Counted from the stretch's first letter, positions 1 through 5,244 are shown. The stretch: DNA of 5,244 nucleotides from Bacteroidales bacterium UBA4284 (GCA_002395925.1 DGVM01000181.1:1-5244), one strand, 5' to 3'. Notes: generated by a model from the sequence alone, not told the origin. Made by a program: numbers and translations.

Positions 1-284
1 GCCTGGACCGGTTTTTCGGCAGGCTTTTCTGTCGCATTGGCCTCCGCTTTGGCCGGCGCCGCTTCCTTCTTGGGAGCGGATGCATCCTTGCGGGGACGTC
101 CGCGTTTGGGTTTGGCTTTTTCCTTATCAGGCAGCAGGGATGCGGCCGTAGCCTGCGCATCCAGGATGGCAAAGGCAAGGTCGGCATCCTCCAGATTCTT
201 GATTTTCTTGATGCTGAATTGATTTGCAATGGTCTCGAGCTGCTCTCTACTCATCTTGTTGAGCTCGAAAAGTGTGTGTGGCAT
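1..284 (-). CDS. rho: Transcription termination factor Rho, N-terminal part (3' end outside window)
   Basis: The minus strand is open from ATG at 284-282 to the window edge (94 codons plus two bases). Rho is the hexameric RNA-dependent ATPase that ends transcription and acts in the cytoplasm. Visible are a Rho_N-type helical segment at about residues 4-44 (starting MPHTLFELNKMSREQLETIA, later a FAILDAQ helix) and then a low-complexity Lys/Ala/Pro/Glu-rich stretch from about residue 52 to the edge. This stretch holds KPKRGRPRK (residues 58-66), an AT-hook-like basic motif. A Rho_N domain followed by a long charged disordered insertion before the RNA-binding and ATPase domains is the Bacteroidota form of Rho. 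The ATPase domain lies outside the window, so the call rests on the N-terminus alone. The gene lies 88 bp downstream of lptD on the same strand but has its own promoter (336-366), so it is probably not strictly dependent on lptD. No Shine-Dalgarno sequence is seen; the bases before ATG are A/T-rich, as is usual in this phylum. Confidence 0.85.
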   Translation of the reverse strand, partial: MPHTLFELNKMSREQLETIANQFSIKKIKNLEDADLAFAILDAQATAASLLPDKEKAKPKRGRPRKDASAPKKEAAPAKAEANATEKPAEKPVQ

Positions 285-298
285 ATATGAAATTTTAA

Positions 299-325
299 AA
301 AGCGCCCCGCGAGAGGAGATGCTTT
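299..325 (-). promoter_or_regulatory. Possible hairpin in the rho mRNA leader
   Basis: Read as minus-strand RNA, AAAGC (325-321) can pair with GCUUU (303-299). Inside it CCUC can pair with GGGG around a UCGC tetraloop. A run of U and then A/U-rich RNA follows, just before the start codon. The layout resembles a weak intrinsic terminator or attenuator. The outer stem has only 5 bp, the internal loop is asymmetric, and the inner stem has a G-U pair, so it may be chance. E. coli rho is autoregulated in its leader; a similar role here is inference. Confidence 0.3.
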
Positions 326-335
326 GATTGATGTG

Positions 336-366
336 CAAATATAAGAAGAATAAGCGATAACTGCAA
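336..366 (-). promoter_or_regulatory. Promoter of rho (Bacteroidota sigma-ABfr type)
   Basis: Read on the minus strand, TTG at 366-364 (TTTG from 367) is followed by exactly 20 bases and then TATATTTG at 343-336. This is a full match to the Bacteroidota housekeeping promoter, TTG at -33 and TAnnTTTG at -7. Transcription would start a few bases further on, near 328-333, giving a leader of about 45-50 bases before the rho ATG at 284. The -33 box begins only six bases after the lptD stop codon. Confidence 0.75.
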
Positions 367-372
367 ATTAAA

Positions 373-3096
373 TCAGTTGTCCCAGAAACTGCTGCTTTTC
401 TTGAAACGGAGCAGGTCGGCAAGCGCCGCCGCATTGGCCTGGATGCGGAAACTGTAGGACTGCCATGTGCCGGTCGGAACCCAGGAAACCGAAATGTTGA
501 AGCAGTGCATGTCATAGGTGGCGCTGAGCTGAGTGGAAGTCATCTGCTTGGCCTGGAAATCGTAGCCGGAAGAGGCGTTGATGTTCATCTTGGGCGTAAG
601 CTTGATGTTGCCGTTCACTCGCAGTGTCTGGGTAATGTTGTTCTTGACTGCAAGGGAATTCAGCTTGCTGTCGAAGGACCAGCTCCGGTTGCAGCTGAAA
701 GTGTAGCTGAAGTTGACCGACCAGGGCACGTTCGGATTGGTATAATACAGCCAGCCCCCAGGGATGTATTCACCGGTGTATGGATGGGTGTATATTCTCC
801 TGTAGTAGTTGGCCGGGCTGTCGGAGCCGCCGCCGTCCTTGCTTCCGTCGTTGCCTTTCATGGCGCCCTTGCCGGAAAGCGAATAGGAAAGGGAGAGGGA
901 AGCGTTCGTGAAACGGGCGAGTCCCTGCTTCATGTTGACGGCCCACTCGTTGTACCTGCGGCCCTTGGAATCCACGGCATACGGATCGAAGTTCGCGCTT
1001 GCGCTGACGCTCACCTTGCCGAACAGCGAAGTGGACATCGACATGCTGATGGTGTTTAACTTCAGGGAGTCTGCAAGGAAATTGTATCCGCTGCGGATGT
1101 TGAGCTGGTCTATGAGCTTGACCTTCTTGGAACCGGTACCGGTGGTGTCCGCAAAGTCGCGGACCTTCGCCTCGAGGTTGTTGCCTATCGAGAAAGACGC
1201 TGTGGCGGAACGGCCGCTTCCCGGAGGAGAATACAGTTGACCGCTGTAAATATTGTATTCGTAGGTCTTTATCTCGTTGCTGGAATCGGTATAGGTCAGA
1301 GTCCTGTAGCCGTTTGCATAGGTGGCGAGATCCGGGCTCAGCGACATCGAAAGCGACGGAGAGACCACATGGCGGATCGCCTGCACCCTGTGATACTTTC
1401 CGAAGTTGTACATTCCGTACAGACGGGTGCTCGCAGAAATCGATCCGGAATATGTCTGGGTGATTCCGAGGTGCGAAAACGCCTTGGACTTCTCGGTCAC
1501 GACCTTGTCCAGTTCCTCATCGTAACGGGCCTCCGTCGTCCGGAAGAACCAGTTCATCCCGTAGCTCACGGAAGGGGAGAGAGTTATGTACTTGAAGAGG
1601 CTGAAGCTCGGAAGGCCTATGCTGAAATTGTGCGTCATGCCGTTCTGGAACCTGTCGAAGAAGCCGTCCTCCATGAACTCGGAGGCCTTGAAATTGATCT
1701 TGTTCTGCAGCGAGGTGTTGTACGACAGCGAGAACTTCTCGTACACCTTCTCCTTTCCGACACGGTTCTTCCGCTTGAAAGGATAGAACGTCGCGACGGA
1801 GAATGTCAGATTCGGCAGAGTGAAAGCATAGGAACTGTCCCTCGAGTTCTGCGAGTGCAGGGCGTTGAGAGATAGGGTCGCCTTGCCCCCGAAGCTCTTG
1901 GAGAAGGAGATTGAAGACGAGGCCTGGTTCTGCAGGGCTTCATTCACCGAGTGTGAGTTGTAACGGCTGTTGCTCGGGCTGGAGAAGTTGACGGAAGCGC
2001 TGAACGTGGTGCCGGGGTGAGCCTTCGAATCCTGCGAATGAGACCAACGGACACCGAAGTTCGTGCTCCGGTTATAATCGGCGCTGCCTTTTTCCCCTGT
2101 CCTGTCGTCGGAATAGGTGAGGGAGAAGTTGCCGTTGAACCTGTAATTGACCTTGTATCTGGAATTAAGGTCGATGGCCCAGGATCCGAGGGTGTAATAG
2201 TCTCCGGTGGCGGACAGATCGAAATAGTCGCCGAAAACGAAATACATGCCCAGATCCCTCATGTAAAAACCTCGGGCGGTTTCCTCTCCGAAGGTCGGGA
2301 AAAGAATGCCGGTAGCCCTCTTGGGCCTCTTCGGAACGAAGCCGAAAGGAAGCACCAGGGGATATACCTTGACGTCCTCGATGACCACATAGGCGGGGCC
2401 GAAGACTATCTTCTGGCTGGGCTCCGTCACCACTTTGGCAGCTGTGAGCTGCAGGTAGTAGTGCGGCTCCTCGTGGTCGCATACGGTGTACTTTCCGTTA
2501 GTGATGTTGATGGACTTGTCCGGCATCATCTTGATGTCGCGGCCGTGGAGGATGCCGTCATCTTCATTGGTGACCATATTCTTGATGCGGGCCTTGCGCG
2601 TGTTGAAATTGTAGCGCAGTTCCTCCATATTATATACCTTTCCACCTTCCGACATTACAGGCCGCCCTTTCCAGTCGGCAAGCAGGGAATCGTAAACCCC
2701 ATAGGCGTGAACCACGCCCGTGGTCACGTCGTAGTCCATCCTCTCGGCGGTCAGCTCCATGTTCTGGTATCTGACTTTTACATCGCCGTAGTAGTGTATC
2801 ATGCGCGCCCCATCCACGAAATTCTCCACGACGGAATCCCTGGCGGCCGAGAATGCAGGTGCGCGCAGCGACGAACTTTTCATCAGAGCTGCCGAATCGG
2901 CACGGAACAGGGAGTCCGCGATGCGGATGGAATCCCTGCGTGCAAGCTCGAGGGAGTCCGGCAGGACTACCTTCTTCTCTGCGATCTGGGAGGAAAACGC
3001 CGGCTCGCGCGACCTTCTCGGCCGCTGCGCATCCAGATCATGCGCAGCGGCAGCAAAAAAAGCCGCTGCAAGAAACAGGTATTTAATTTTCCTCAA
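373..3096 (-). CDS. lptD: LPS-assembly outer membrane protein LptD (OstA family, Bacteroidota type)
   Basis: LptD is the outer-membrane barrel that, with the lipoprotein LptE, inserts lipopolysaccharide into the outer leaflet. Numbered from the chosen TTG start (907 residues), there is a signal peptide (MRKIKYLFLAAAFF, cleavage likely after LDA at 23), a Ser/Arg/Asp-rich spacer with repeated (A/R)DS motifs at about 47-71, an OstA-like periplasmic domain at about 90-245 (FVDGARMIHYYGDVKVRYQN onwards), and the conserved entry to the barrel: LPFGFVPKR (249-257) and TGILFPTFGEE (262-272). The rest alternates polar and aromatic beta-strands as in a large barrel and ends in FWDN. The mature protein has three cysteines: 206 (in YTVCDHE), 802 and 865. 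The frame stays open upstream to a TTG at 3156, but that TTG fits the promoter -33 box and its extra residues precede the signal peptide. TTG at 3096 or 3102 gives a proper signal peptide; no ATG fits. The amidase is divergent, and rho follows on the same strand. Family call firm; start uncertain. Confidence 0.93.
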   Translation of the reverse strand: MRKIKYLFLAAAFFAAAAHDLDAQRPRRSREPAFSSQIAEKKVVLPDSLELARRDSIRIADSLFRADSAALMKSSSLRAPAFSAARDSVVENFVDGARMIHYYGDVKVRYQNMELTAERMDYDVTTGVVHAYGVYDSLLADWKGRPVMSEGGKVYNMEELRYNFNTRKARIKNMVTNEDDGILHGRDIKMMPDKSINITNGKYTVCDHEEPHYYLQLTAAKVVTEPSQKIVFGPAYVVIEDVKVYPLVLPFGFVPKRPKRATGILFPTFGEETARGFYMRDLGMYFVFGDYFDLSATGDYYTLGSWAIDLNSRYKVNYRFNGNFSLTYSDDRTGEKGSADYNRSTNFGVRWSHSQDSKAHPGTTFSASVNFSSPSNSRYNSHSVNEALQNQASSSISFSKSFGGKATLSLNALHSQNSRDSSYAFTLPNLTFSVATFYPFKRKNRVGKEKVYEKFSLSYNTSLQNKINFKASEFMEDGFFDRFQNGMTHNFSIGLPSFSLFKYITLSPSVSYGMNWFFRTTEARYDEELDKVVTEKSKAFSHLGITQTYSGSISASTRLYGMYNFGKYHRVQAIRHVVSPSLSMSLSPDLATYANGYRTLTYTDSSNEIKTYEYNIYSGQLYSPPGSGRSATASFSIGNNLEAKVRDFADTTGTGSKKVKLIDQLNIRSGYNFLADSLKLNTISMSMSTSLFGKVSVSASANFDPYAVDSKGRRYNEWAVNMKQGLARFTNASLSLSYSLSGKGAMKGNDGSKDGGGSDSPANYYRRIYTHPYTGEYIPGGWLYYTNPNVPWSVNFSYTFSCNRSWSFDSKLNSLAVKNNITQTLRVNGNIKLTPKMNINASSGYDFQAKQMTSTQLSATYDMHCFNISVSWVPTGTWQSYSFRIQANAAALADLLRFKKSSSFWDN

Positions 3097-3122
3097 TTGC
3101 AATTTTTTCCTAAATTTGCAAA
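3095..3122. repeat. Two palindromes with TTGCAA cores in the divergent control region
   Basis: AATTGCAATT (3095-3104) and TTTGCAAA (3115-3122) are each perfect palindromes sharing the core TTGCAA, with centres 19 bp apart, close to two helical turns. The right one covers the predicted transcription starts of lptD and overlaps the amidase -7 box. The left one covers both candidate TTG starts of lptD. A dimeric regulator bound in tandem is possible. In AT-rich DNA, chance palindromes of 8-10 bp are also plausible. Confidence 0.35.
3111..3118 (+). promoter_or_regulatory. -7 box of the amidase promoter
   Basis: TAAATTTG matches TAnnTTTG on the plus strand. Initiation would fall near 3122-3126, about 20 bases before the proposed amidase start at 3144. 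No TTG is found about 20 bases upstream; the corresponding bases are TTTTCC in the lptD signal-peptide codons. The -33 element is therefore weak or absent, and this promoter should be weaker than the lptD one or need an activator. Confidence 0.45.
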
Positions 3123-3125
3123 GTA

Positions 3126-3156
3126 CAAAAGTAAGATTTATTTCTGAAACACGCAA
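3126..3156 (-). promoter_or_regulatory. Promoter of lptD
   Basis: On the minus strand, TTG (3156-3154), exactly 20 bases, then TACTTTTG (3133-3126) matches TTG-N20-TAnnTTTG with the same spacing as the rho promoter. Initiation would fall near 3118-3122, giving a leader of about 16-26 bases before the TTG start at 3102 or 3096. The -33 box lies inside the signal-peptide codons of the divergent amidase. Confidence 0.65.
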
Positions 3157-4250
3157 TCTGCATATTCCTTTCTTTGTTGCTGGGGCTGTTTCCGCTCCGG
3201 TCGGAGACCCTCAAACTTCGTACCGTAGTCATAGATGCAGGACACGGCGGAAAGGATGCAGGCGCAGTCAGCAAAGACAAGAAGTCTTACGAAAAGACCT
3301 TCACTCTCTCGATAGCGTCATCCCTTGCCGAAAAAATCCGCGAAGAGTTCCCGGACGTCAAAGTCGTGATGACACGCACCACCGACAAGTTCGTCGAGCT
3401 GAGGGACCGCGCCCAAATAGCCAACAAGGCCGAGGGTCAGCTCTTCATCTCCGTTCACATCAACTCCAGCGTCAGCACATCGCCCAACGGCTACTCGGTG
3501 CATATCCTGGGCCAGTCCTCGAACAAGAACAGGGATCTGTTCGCATATAATATGGATGTGGTGAAGCGCGAGAATTCCGTAATTCTTCTCGAAGACGACT
3601 ATTCCACCAAATACCAGGGTTTCGACCCTTCCGACGAGCAGTCCTACATTTTCATGACACTGATGCAGAACGCCCATCTGGAGCAGAGCCTTCTGGTGGC
3701 CTCCGTCATCTCCGAAAAACTCAAGGGCGGCCCCATACGGGCGGACAGGGGAATATGGCAGAATCCTTTCTATGTGCTTTGGAAGACTGCCATGCCGGCC
3801 GTCCTTGTCGAGCTCGGTTTCATTTCCAACCAGAACGACCTCTCCATCCTGAAGCAGGAAAACAAAAGGGAAGACATCGCCGAACGTCTGTTCCAGGCAT
3901 TCAAGGAATATAAAGGCATTTACGACAGCAGCCTGGACATTCACCGCAAAGAAGAAACGCCTGCCGGCGATACGCCCCGGGTTCAGACTCAGGCTCCGGC
4001 CGCCCCGCAGGTCGCAGCCGTCCGCTACGGCACCCAGATATTCGCAAGCAGCCGCAGCATCGACCTCTCGGACGAAATGTTTATGGGCTATGTGCCGGAA
4101 GTTATAAACATCGGTTCGCTCAATAAATACATAATAGGTGTTTTCGAGTCCGAGGAGGAAGCCCGCAAGGCCAACCTGCAGATTAAAAAAAGGTACCCCG
4201 GCTGCTTTATGGTAAAACTGGGTTCCGATGGTGTAACCCGCTTCAAATAA
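3144..4250 (+). CDS. Secreted zinc N-acetylmuramoyl-L-alanine amidase (Amidase_3) with C-terminal SPOR-like domain
   Basis: This enzyme cuts the bond between N-acetylmuramic acid and the stem peptide of peptidoglycan, in the periplasm, during cell separation and wall turnover. Numbered from the CTG at 3144 (368 residues), the Amidase_3 signature is complete: zinc ligands H34 (VVIDAGHGGKDAG), E50 (YEKTF) and H105 (ISVHIN), and catalytic E223 (AVLVELGFISN). An insert at about 136-180 (RENSVILLEDDY and QSYIFMTLMQN segments) corresponds to the region where AmiC-like amidases carry a regulatory helix. After a Pro/Ala/Thr-rich linker (about 268-290), residues from about 292 to the end resemble a SPOR domain, which binds denuded septal glycan. 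The first usual start codon, TTG at 3174, leaves only a truncated hydrophobic segment. Starting at CTG 3144 gives MKHAICIFLSLLLGLF, a normal signal peptide, and an in-frame stop at 3132 limits any further extension. The start is therefore inferred. A terminator follows 30 bp after the stop codon. Confidence 0.92.
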   Translation: MKHAICIFLSLLLGLFPLRSETLKLRTVVIDAGHGGKDAGAVSKDKKSYEKTFTLSIASSLAEKIREEFPDVKVVMTRTTDKFVELRDRAQIANKAEGQLFISVHINSSVSTSPNGYSVHILGQSSNKNRDLFAYNMDVVKRENSVILLEDDYSTKYQGFDPSDEQSYIFMTLMQNAHLEQSLLVASVISEKLKGGPIRADRGIWQNPFYVLWKTAMPAVLVELGFISNQNDLSILKQENKREDIAERLFQAFKEYKGIYDSSLDIHRKEETPAGDTPRVQTQAPAAPQVAAVRYGTQIFASSRSIDLSDEMFMGYVPEVINIGSLNKYIIGVFESEEEARKANLQIKKRYPGCFMVKLGSDGVTRFK

Positions 4251-4280
4251 GTAGGTAAATAATTTTGAAAGATTATAAAT

Positions 4281-4314
4281 AAGAATGCATTTTTAACGCA
4301 TTCTTTTTATTTTT
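4281..4314 (+). terminator. Intrinsic terminator after the amidase gene
   Basis: AAGAATGC (4281-4288) and GCATTCTT (4298-4305) form a perfect 8-bp stem with a 9-base loop, followed by TTTATTTTT. It begins 30 bases after the amidase stop codon and separates that gene from dnaA. The stem is short and moderately AT-rich, so termination may be incomplete. Confidence 0.8.
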
Positions 4315-4315
4315 G
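4308..4315 (+). promoter_or_regulatory. Candidate dnaA -7 box overlapping the terminator T-tract
   Basis: TATTTTTG is a full match to TAnnTTTG. It would start a transcript near 4319-4323 with a leader of about 145 bases that carries the sites listed below. No TTG lies at the expected -33 position (sequence around 4285-4287 is ATG, within the terminator stem), and T-runs make such matches easy to find by chance. It is the only full TAnnTTTG match I see between the amidase and dnaA. Confidence 0.35.
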
Positions 4316-4322
4316 CCTTATA

Positions 4323-4365
4323 TTAAATTGTTGATAACAAACGATTTATATCAGTTGTTAAATTG
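4323..4365 (+). repeat. Direct repeat TTAAATTG, two copies
   Basis: TTAAATTG occurs at 4323-4330 and again at 4358-4365, 35 bp apart. The first copy runs into the palindrome TTGTTGATAACAA, and the second is preceded by CAGTTG, so both sit in a TTGTT-rich context. The repeat may be a regulatory or origin element, or chance in AT-rich sequence. Confidence 0.3.
4328..4340. promoter_or_regulatory. 13-bp palindrome containing a weak DnaA-box-like site
   Basis: TTGTT-GAT-AACAA is an interrupted palindrome. On the minus strand, 4337-4329 reads TTATCAACA, one mismatch (position 6) from the consensus DnaA box TTATCCACA. It could be a low-affinity DnaA site or the operator of another dimeric regulator. 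Confidence 0.35.
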
Positions 4366-4423
4366 CATTTAGTTTTCCTTTTATATAAGACATAAAAATT
4401 TATTTTCCAATAGTTAAAAAAAT

Positions 4424-4463
4424 ATTTTACTGTTTTTTTTTAACCATTTTTGCACAGTAAAAT
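4424..4463. repeat. Perfect 10-bp inverted repeat directly before the dnaA start codon
   Basis: ATTTTACTGT (4424-4433) and ACAGTAAAAT (4454-4463) are exact reverse complements separated by 20 bases that include a T9 run (4433-4441 in total). The right arm ends two bases before ATG at 4466. In RNA this would form a hairpin with a 20-base, U-rich loop and could control access to the start codon. In DNA it could be a paired operator. There is no U-tract after it, so it is not a terminator. Confidence 0.55.
4448..4456 (+). promoter_or_regulatory. DnaA box TTTTGCACA upstream of dnaA
   Basis: TTTTGCACA fits the relaxed DnaA-box consensus TTWTNCACA at every position. It ends nine bases before the dnaA ATG and overlaps the right arm of the inverted repeat. 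DnaA binding here would block transcription or early elongation of its own gene, a well-known autoregulation mode. The same bases contain CATTTTTG (4445-4452), one mismatch from a -7 box, so the site might instead be a promoter giving a very short leader. Confidence 0.45.
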
Positions 4464-4465
4464 CT

Positions 4466-5244
4466 ATGCAAAATATAGGGAACCATATAGACCGTTGGAA
4501 CAACTGTCTGCAGATCATCTCGCAGATAGTCGAACCCCAGCATTTCGAGACCTGGTTTAAAAAAATCAGGCCGGTTTCCCTCATAGATTCCACTCTCACC
4601 GTCGAAGTTCCATCCGATTTCTTCCGCGAGTACCTCGAAGAGTCCTACCTCGACGTCATCAAGAAAACTCTCAAGCGAGTGATAGGCGCCGATGCCAGGC
4701 TGAACTATCTGATCCATCCGGTCACCAACCAGCAGGCGATGCGTCTGCCCGAAGGGCCCGGCAATCCGCCCATCAACAGATCCGTCAACATCAGCAGCTA
4801 CCAGCCTTCGGGGAATCCCGGTCCATTCGTTTATCCCGGGCTCCAGAAGATCCAGATCGATCCCAGGCTCCTGCCGGTATACAATTTCGAGAATCTGGTT
4901 TCGGGCGACTGCAACAAGCTCGCCATCTCCGCCGGATCGGACATCGCGCGCAATCCCGGAAAGACGCCGTTCAATCCTCTGTTCATTTTCGGAGGCCCCG
5001 GGCTGGGCAAGACCCATGTCGCAAACGCCATCGGCCTGGCCATCAAGGAGAAATATCCTGACCTCGTAGTCCTCTACGTCACCGGACACGAGTTCAAGAC
5101 TCAGTATATGGACGCCGTATATGTCCGCAATAAACTCACGGACTTCCTTGCCTATTACATGAAGATCGACGTGCTCATCATCGATGACATCCAGGATCTC
5201 GTAGGGCAGGGCAACCAGACGGCTTTCTTCAATATCTTCAATCA
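4466..5244 (+). CDS. dnaA: Chromosomal replication initiator DnaA, N-terminal half (3' end outside window)
   Basis: DnaA is the AAA+ ATPase that binds DnaA boxes and opens the replication origin. ATG at 4466 opens 259 codons plus two bases to the window edge. Domain I (about 1-85) has the expected W11 and the FETWFKKIRPVSL pattern. Domain II (about 90-130) is a short Pro/Gly/Asn-rich linker. The AAA+ domain begins near LLPVYNFENLVSG (135-147). Walker A is GGPGLGKTH (176-184, with K182), and Walker B is VLIIDDIQDL (236-245, with D240 and D241). The usual DDIQFF/DDIQEF is DDIQDL here, a mild variation. The helix region before Walker B (about 212-232) corresponds to the initiator-specific insertion. 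Sensor, arginine-finger and DNA-binding domain IV residues lie outside the window. No Shine-Dalgarno sequence is seen. The gene is separated from the amidase by a terminator and has its own AT-rich control region. Confidence 0.96.
   Translation, partial: MQNIGNHIDRWNNCLQIISQIVEPQHFETWFKKIRPVSLIDSTLTVEVPSDFFREYLEESYLDVIKKTLKRVIGADARLNYLIHPVTNQQAMRLPEGPGNPPINRSVNISSYQPSGNPGPFVYPGLQKIQIDPRLLPVYNFENLVSGDCNKLAISAGSDIARNPGKTPFNPLFIFGGPGLGKTHVANAIGLAIKEKYPDLVVLYVTGHEFKTQYMDAVYVRNKLTDFLAYYMKIDVLIIDDIQDLVGQGNQTAFFNIFN

Larger units (their letters stand above)
4315..4465. other. AT-rich dnaA upstream region; possible part of oriC
   Basis: This 151-bp stretch contains no plausible gene and is far more AT-rich than the flanking coding DNA. 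It holds several TTATAT-type runs, one good and one weaker DnaA-box-like site, an 8-bp direct repeat, and a 10-bp inverted repeat next to dnaA. Origins often lie beside dnaA and include an easily melted AT-rich segment. Two boxes, however, is few for an origin, so dnaA promoter and autoregulatory DNA is the safer reading. Confidence 0.4.

Noticed and set aside
37..222. Plus-strand frame at the left edge
   Set aside because: It is antisense to the rho N-terminus, and its Ala/Ser-rich translation mirrors the Lys/Ala-rich linker.
505..1875. Overlapping plus-strand frames opposite lptD (505-1059, 908-1240, 1237-1875)
   Set aside because: They are antisense to lptD barrel codons, with low-complexity Val/Gly/Arg-rich translations and no promoter or family resemblance.
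2165..2482. Second minus-strand frame inside lptD
   Set aside because: It is an out-of-frame shadow; the lptD frame here encodes the conserved LPFGFVPKR and TGILFPTFGEE motifs.
2017..3147. Long open frame on the plus strand opposite lptD (376 codons)
   Set aside because: It is the antisense of a firmly identified lptD, has no recognisable domain, and reads as a codon-bias shadow.
2801..3550. Plus-strand frame spanning the lptD start and the amidase 5' end
   Set aside because: It crosses a divergent promoter region and runs out of frame through the amidase catalytic domain; the translation is Arg/Ser-rich noise.
3318..3944. Minus-strand frame opposite the amidase
   Set aside because: It is antisense to the zinc-ligand and catalytic regions of a well-supported gene.
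4424..4463. Inverted repeat read as a terminator of a short upstream transcript
   Set aside because: The loop is 20 bases and no U-tract follows the right arm; the T-run is inside the loop.
4427..5089. Minus-strand frame of 220 codons opposite dnaA, and the smaller ones at 4414-4599 and 4831-5046
   Set aside because: They are antisense to DnaA domains I-III, and the longest ends inside the dnaA leader repeat. There is no family resemblance.
1..5244. CRISPR array, tRNA, insertion sequence or other mobile element
   Set aside because: No regularly spaced repeats, cloverleaf-like sequence, transposase-like frame or flanking target duplications were seen; all gene content is core.

Overview
The window looks like a chromosomal segment from a member of the Bacteroidota, most likely the Bacteroidales. 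The evidence is the Bacteroidota-type LptD and amidase sequences, a Rho with a lysine/alanine/proline-rich N-terminal extension, promoters of the Bacteroidota form (TTG, 20 bases, TAnnTTTG) and the absence of Shine-Dalgarno sequences before the genes. Coding DNA is moderately GC-rich, while the gaps between genes are strongly AT-rich. Every gene is a core housekeeping gene. I see no transposase, integrase, CRISPR array, tRNA or rRNA, so this is not an accessory island.

Layout, left to right. (1) 1-284, minus strand: the 5' end of rho, cut by the window edge. (2) 285-372: the rho leader, with a textbook Bacteroidota promoter at 336-366 and a possible leader hairpin at 299-325. (3) 373 to about 3096, minus: lptD, the outer-membrane beta-barrel that inserts lipopolysaccharide. 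(4) About 3097-3143: a very compact divergent control region. (5) About 3144-4250, plus: a secreted zinc N-acetylmuramoyl-L-alanine amidase with a C-terminal SPOR-like domain. (6) 4281-4314: an intrinsic terminator. (7) 4315-4465: an AT-rich dnaA upstream region with DnaA-box-like sites, repeats and a perfect 10-bp inverted repeat ending two bases before the start codon. (8) 4466-5244, plus: the 5' half of dnaA, cut by the window edge.

The genes pair as two envelope genes (lptD and the amidase), divergently transcribed and flanked by two information-processing genes (rho and dnaA). The most interesting part is the lptD/amidase divide. Neither gene has an ATG that fits. The longest lptD frame appears to open on the TTG of its own -33 promoter box. 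The -7 boxes of the two promoters sit face to face only 7 bp apart, so the two initiation bubbles would share DNA. The second point of interest is the dnaA leader. I found no evidence of a wholly new system; these findings concern unusual regulatory architecture around known genes.
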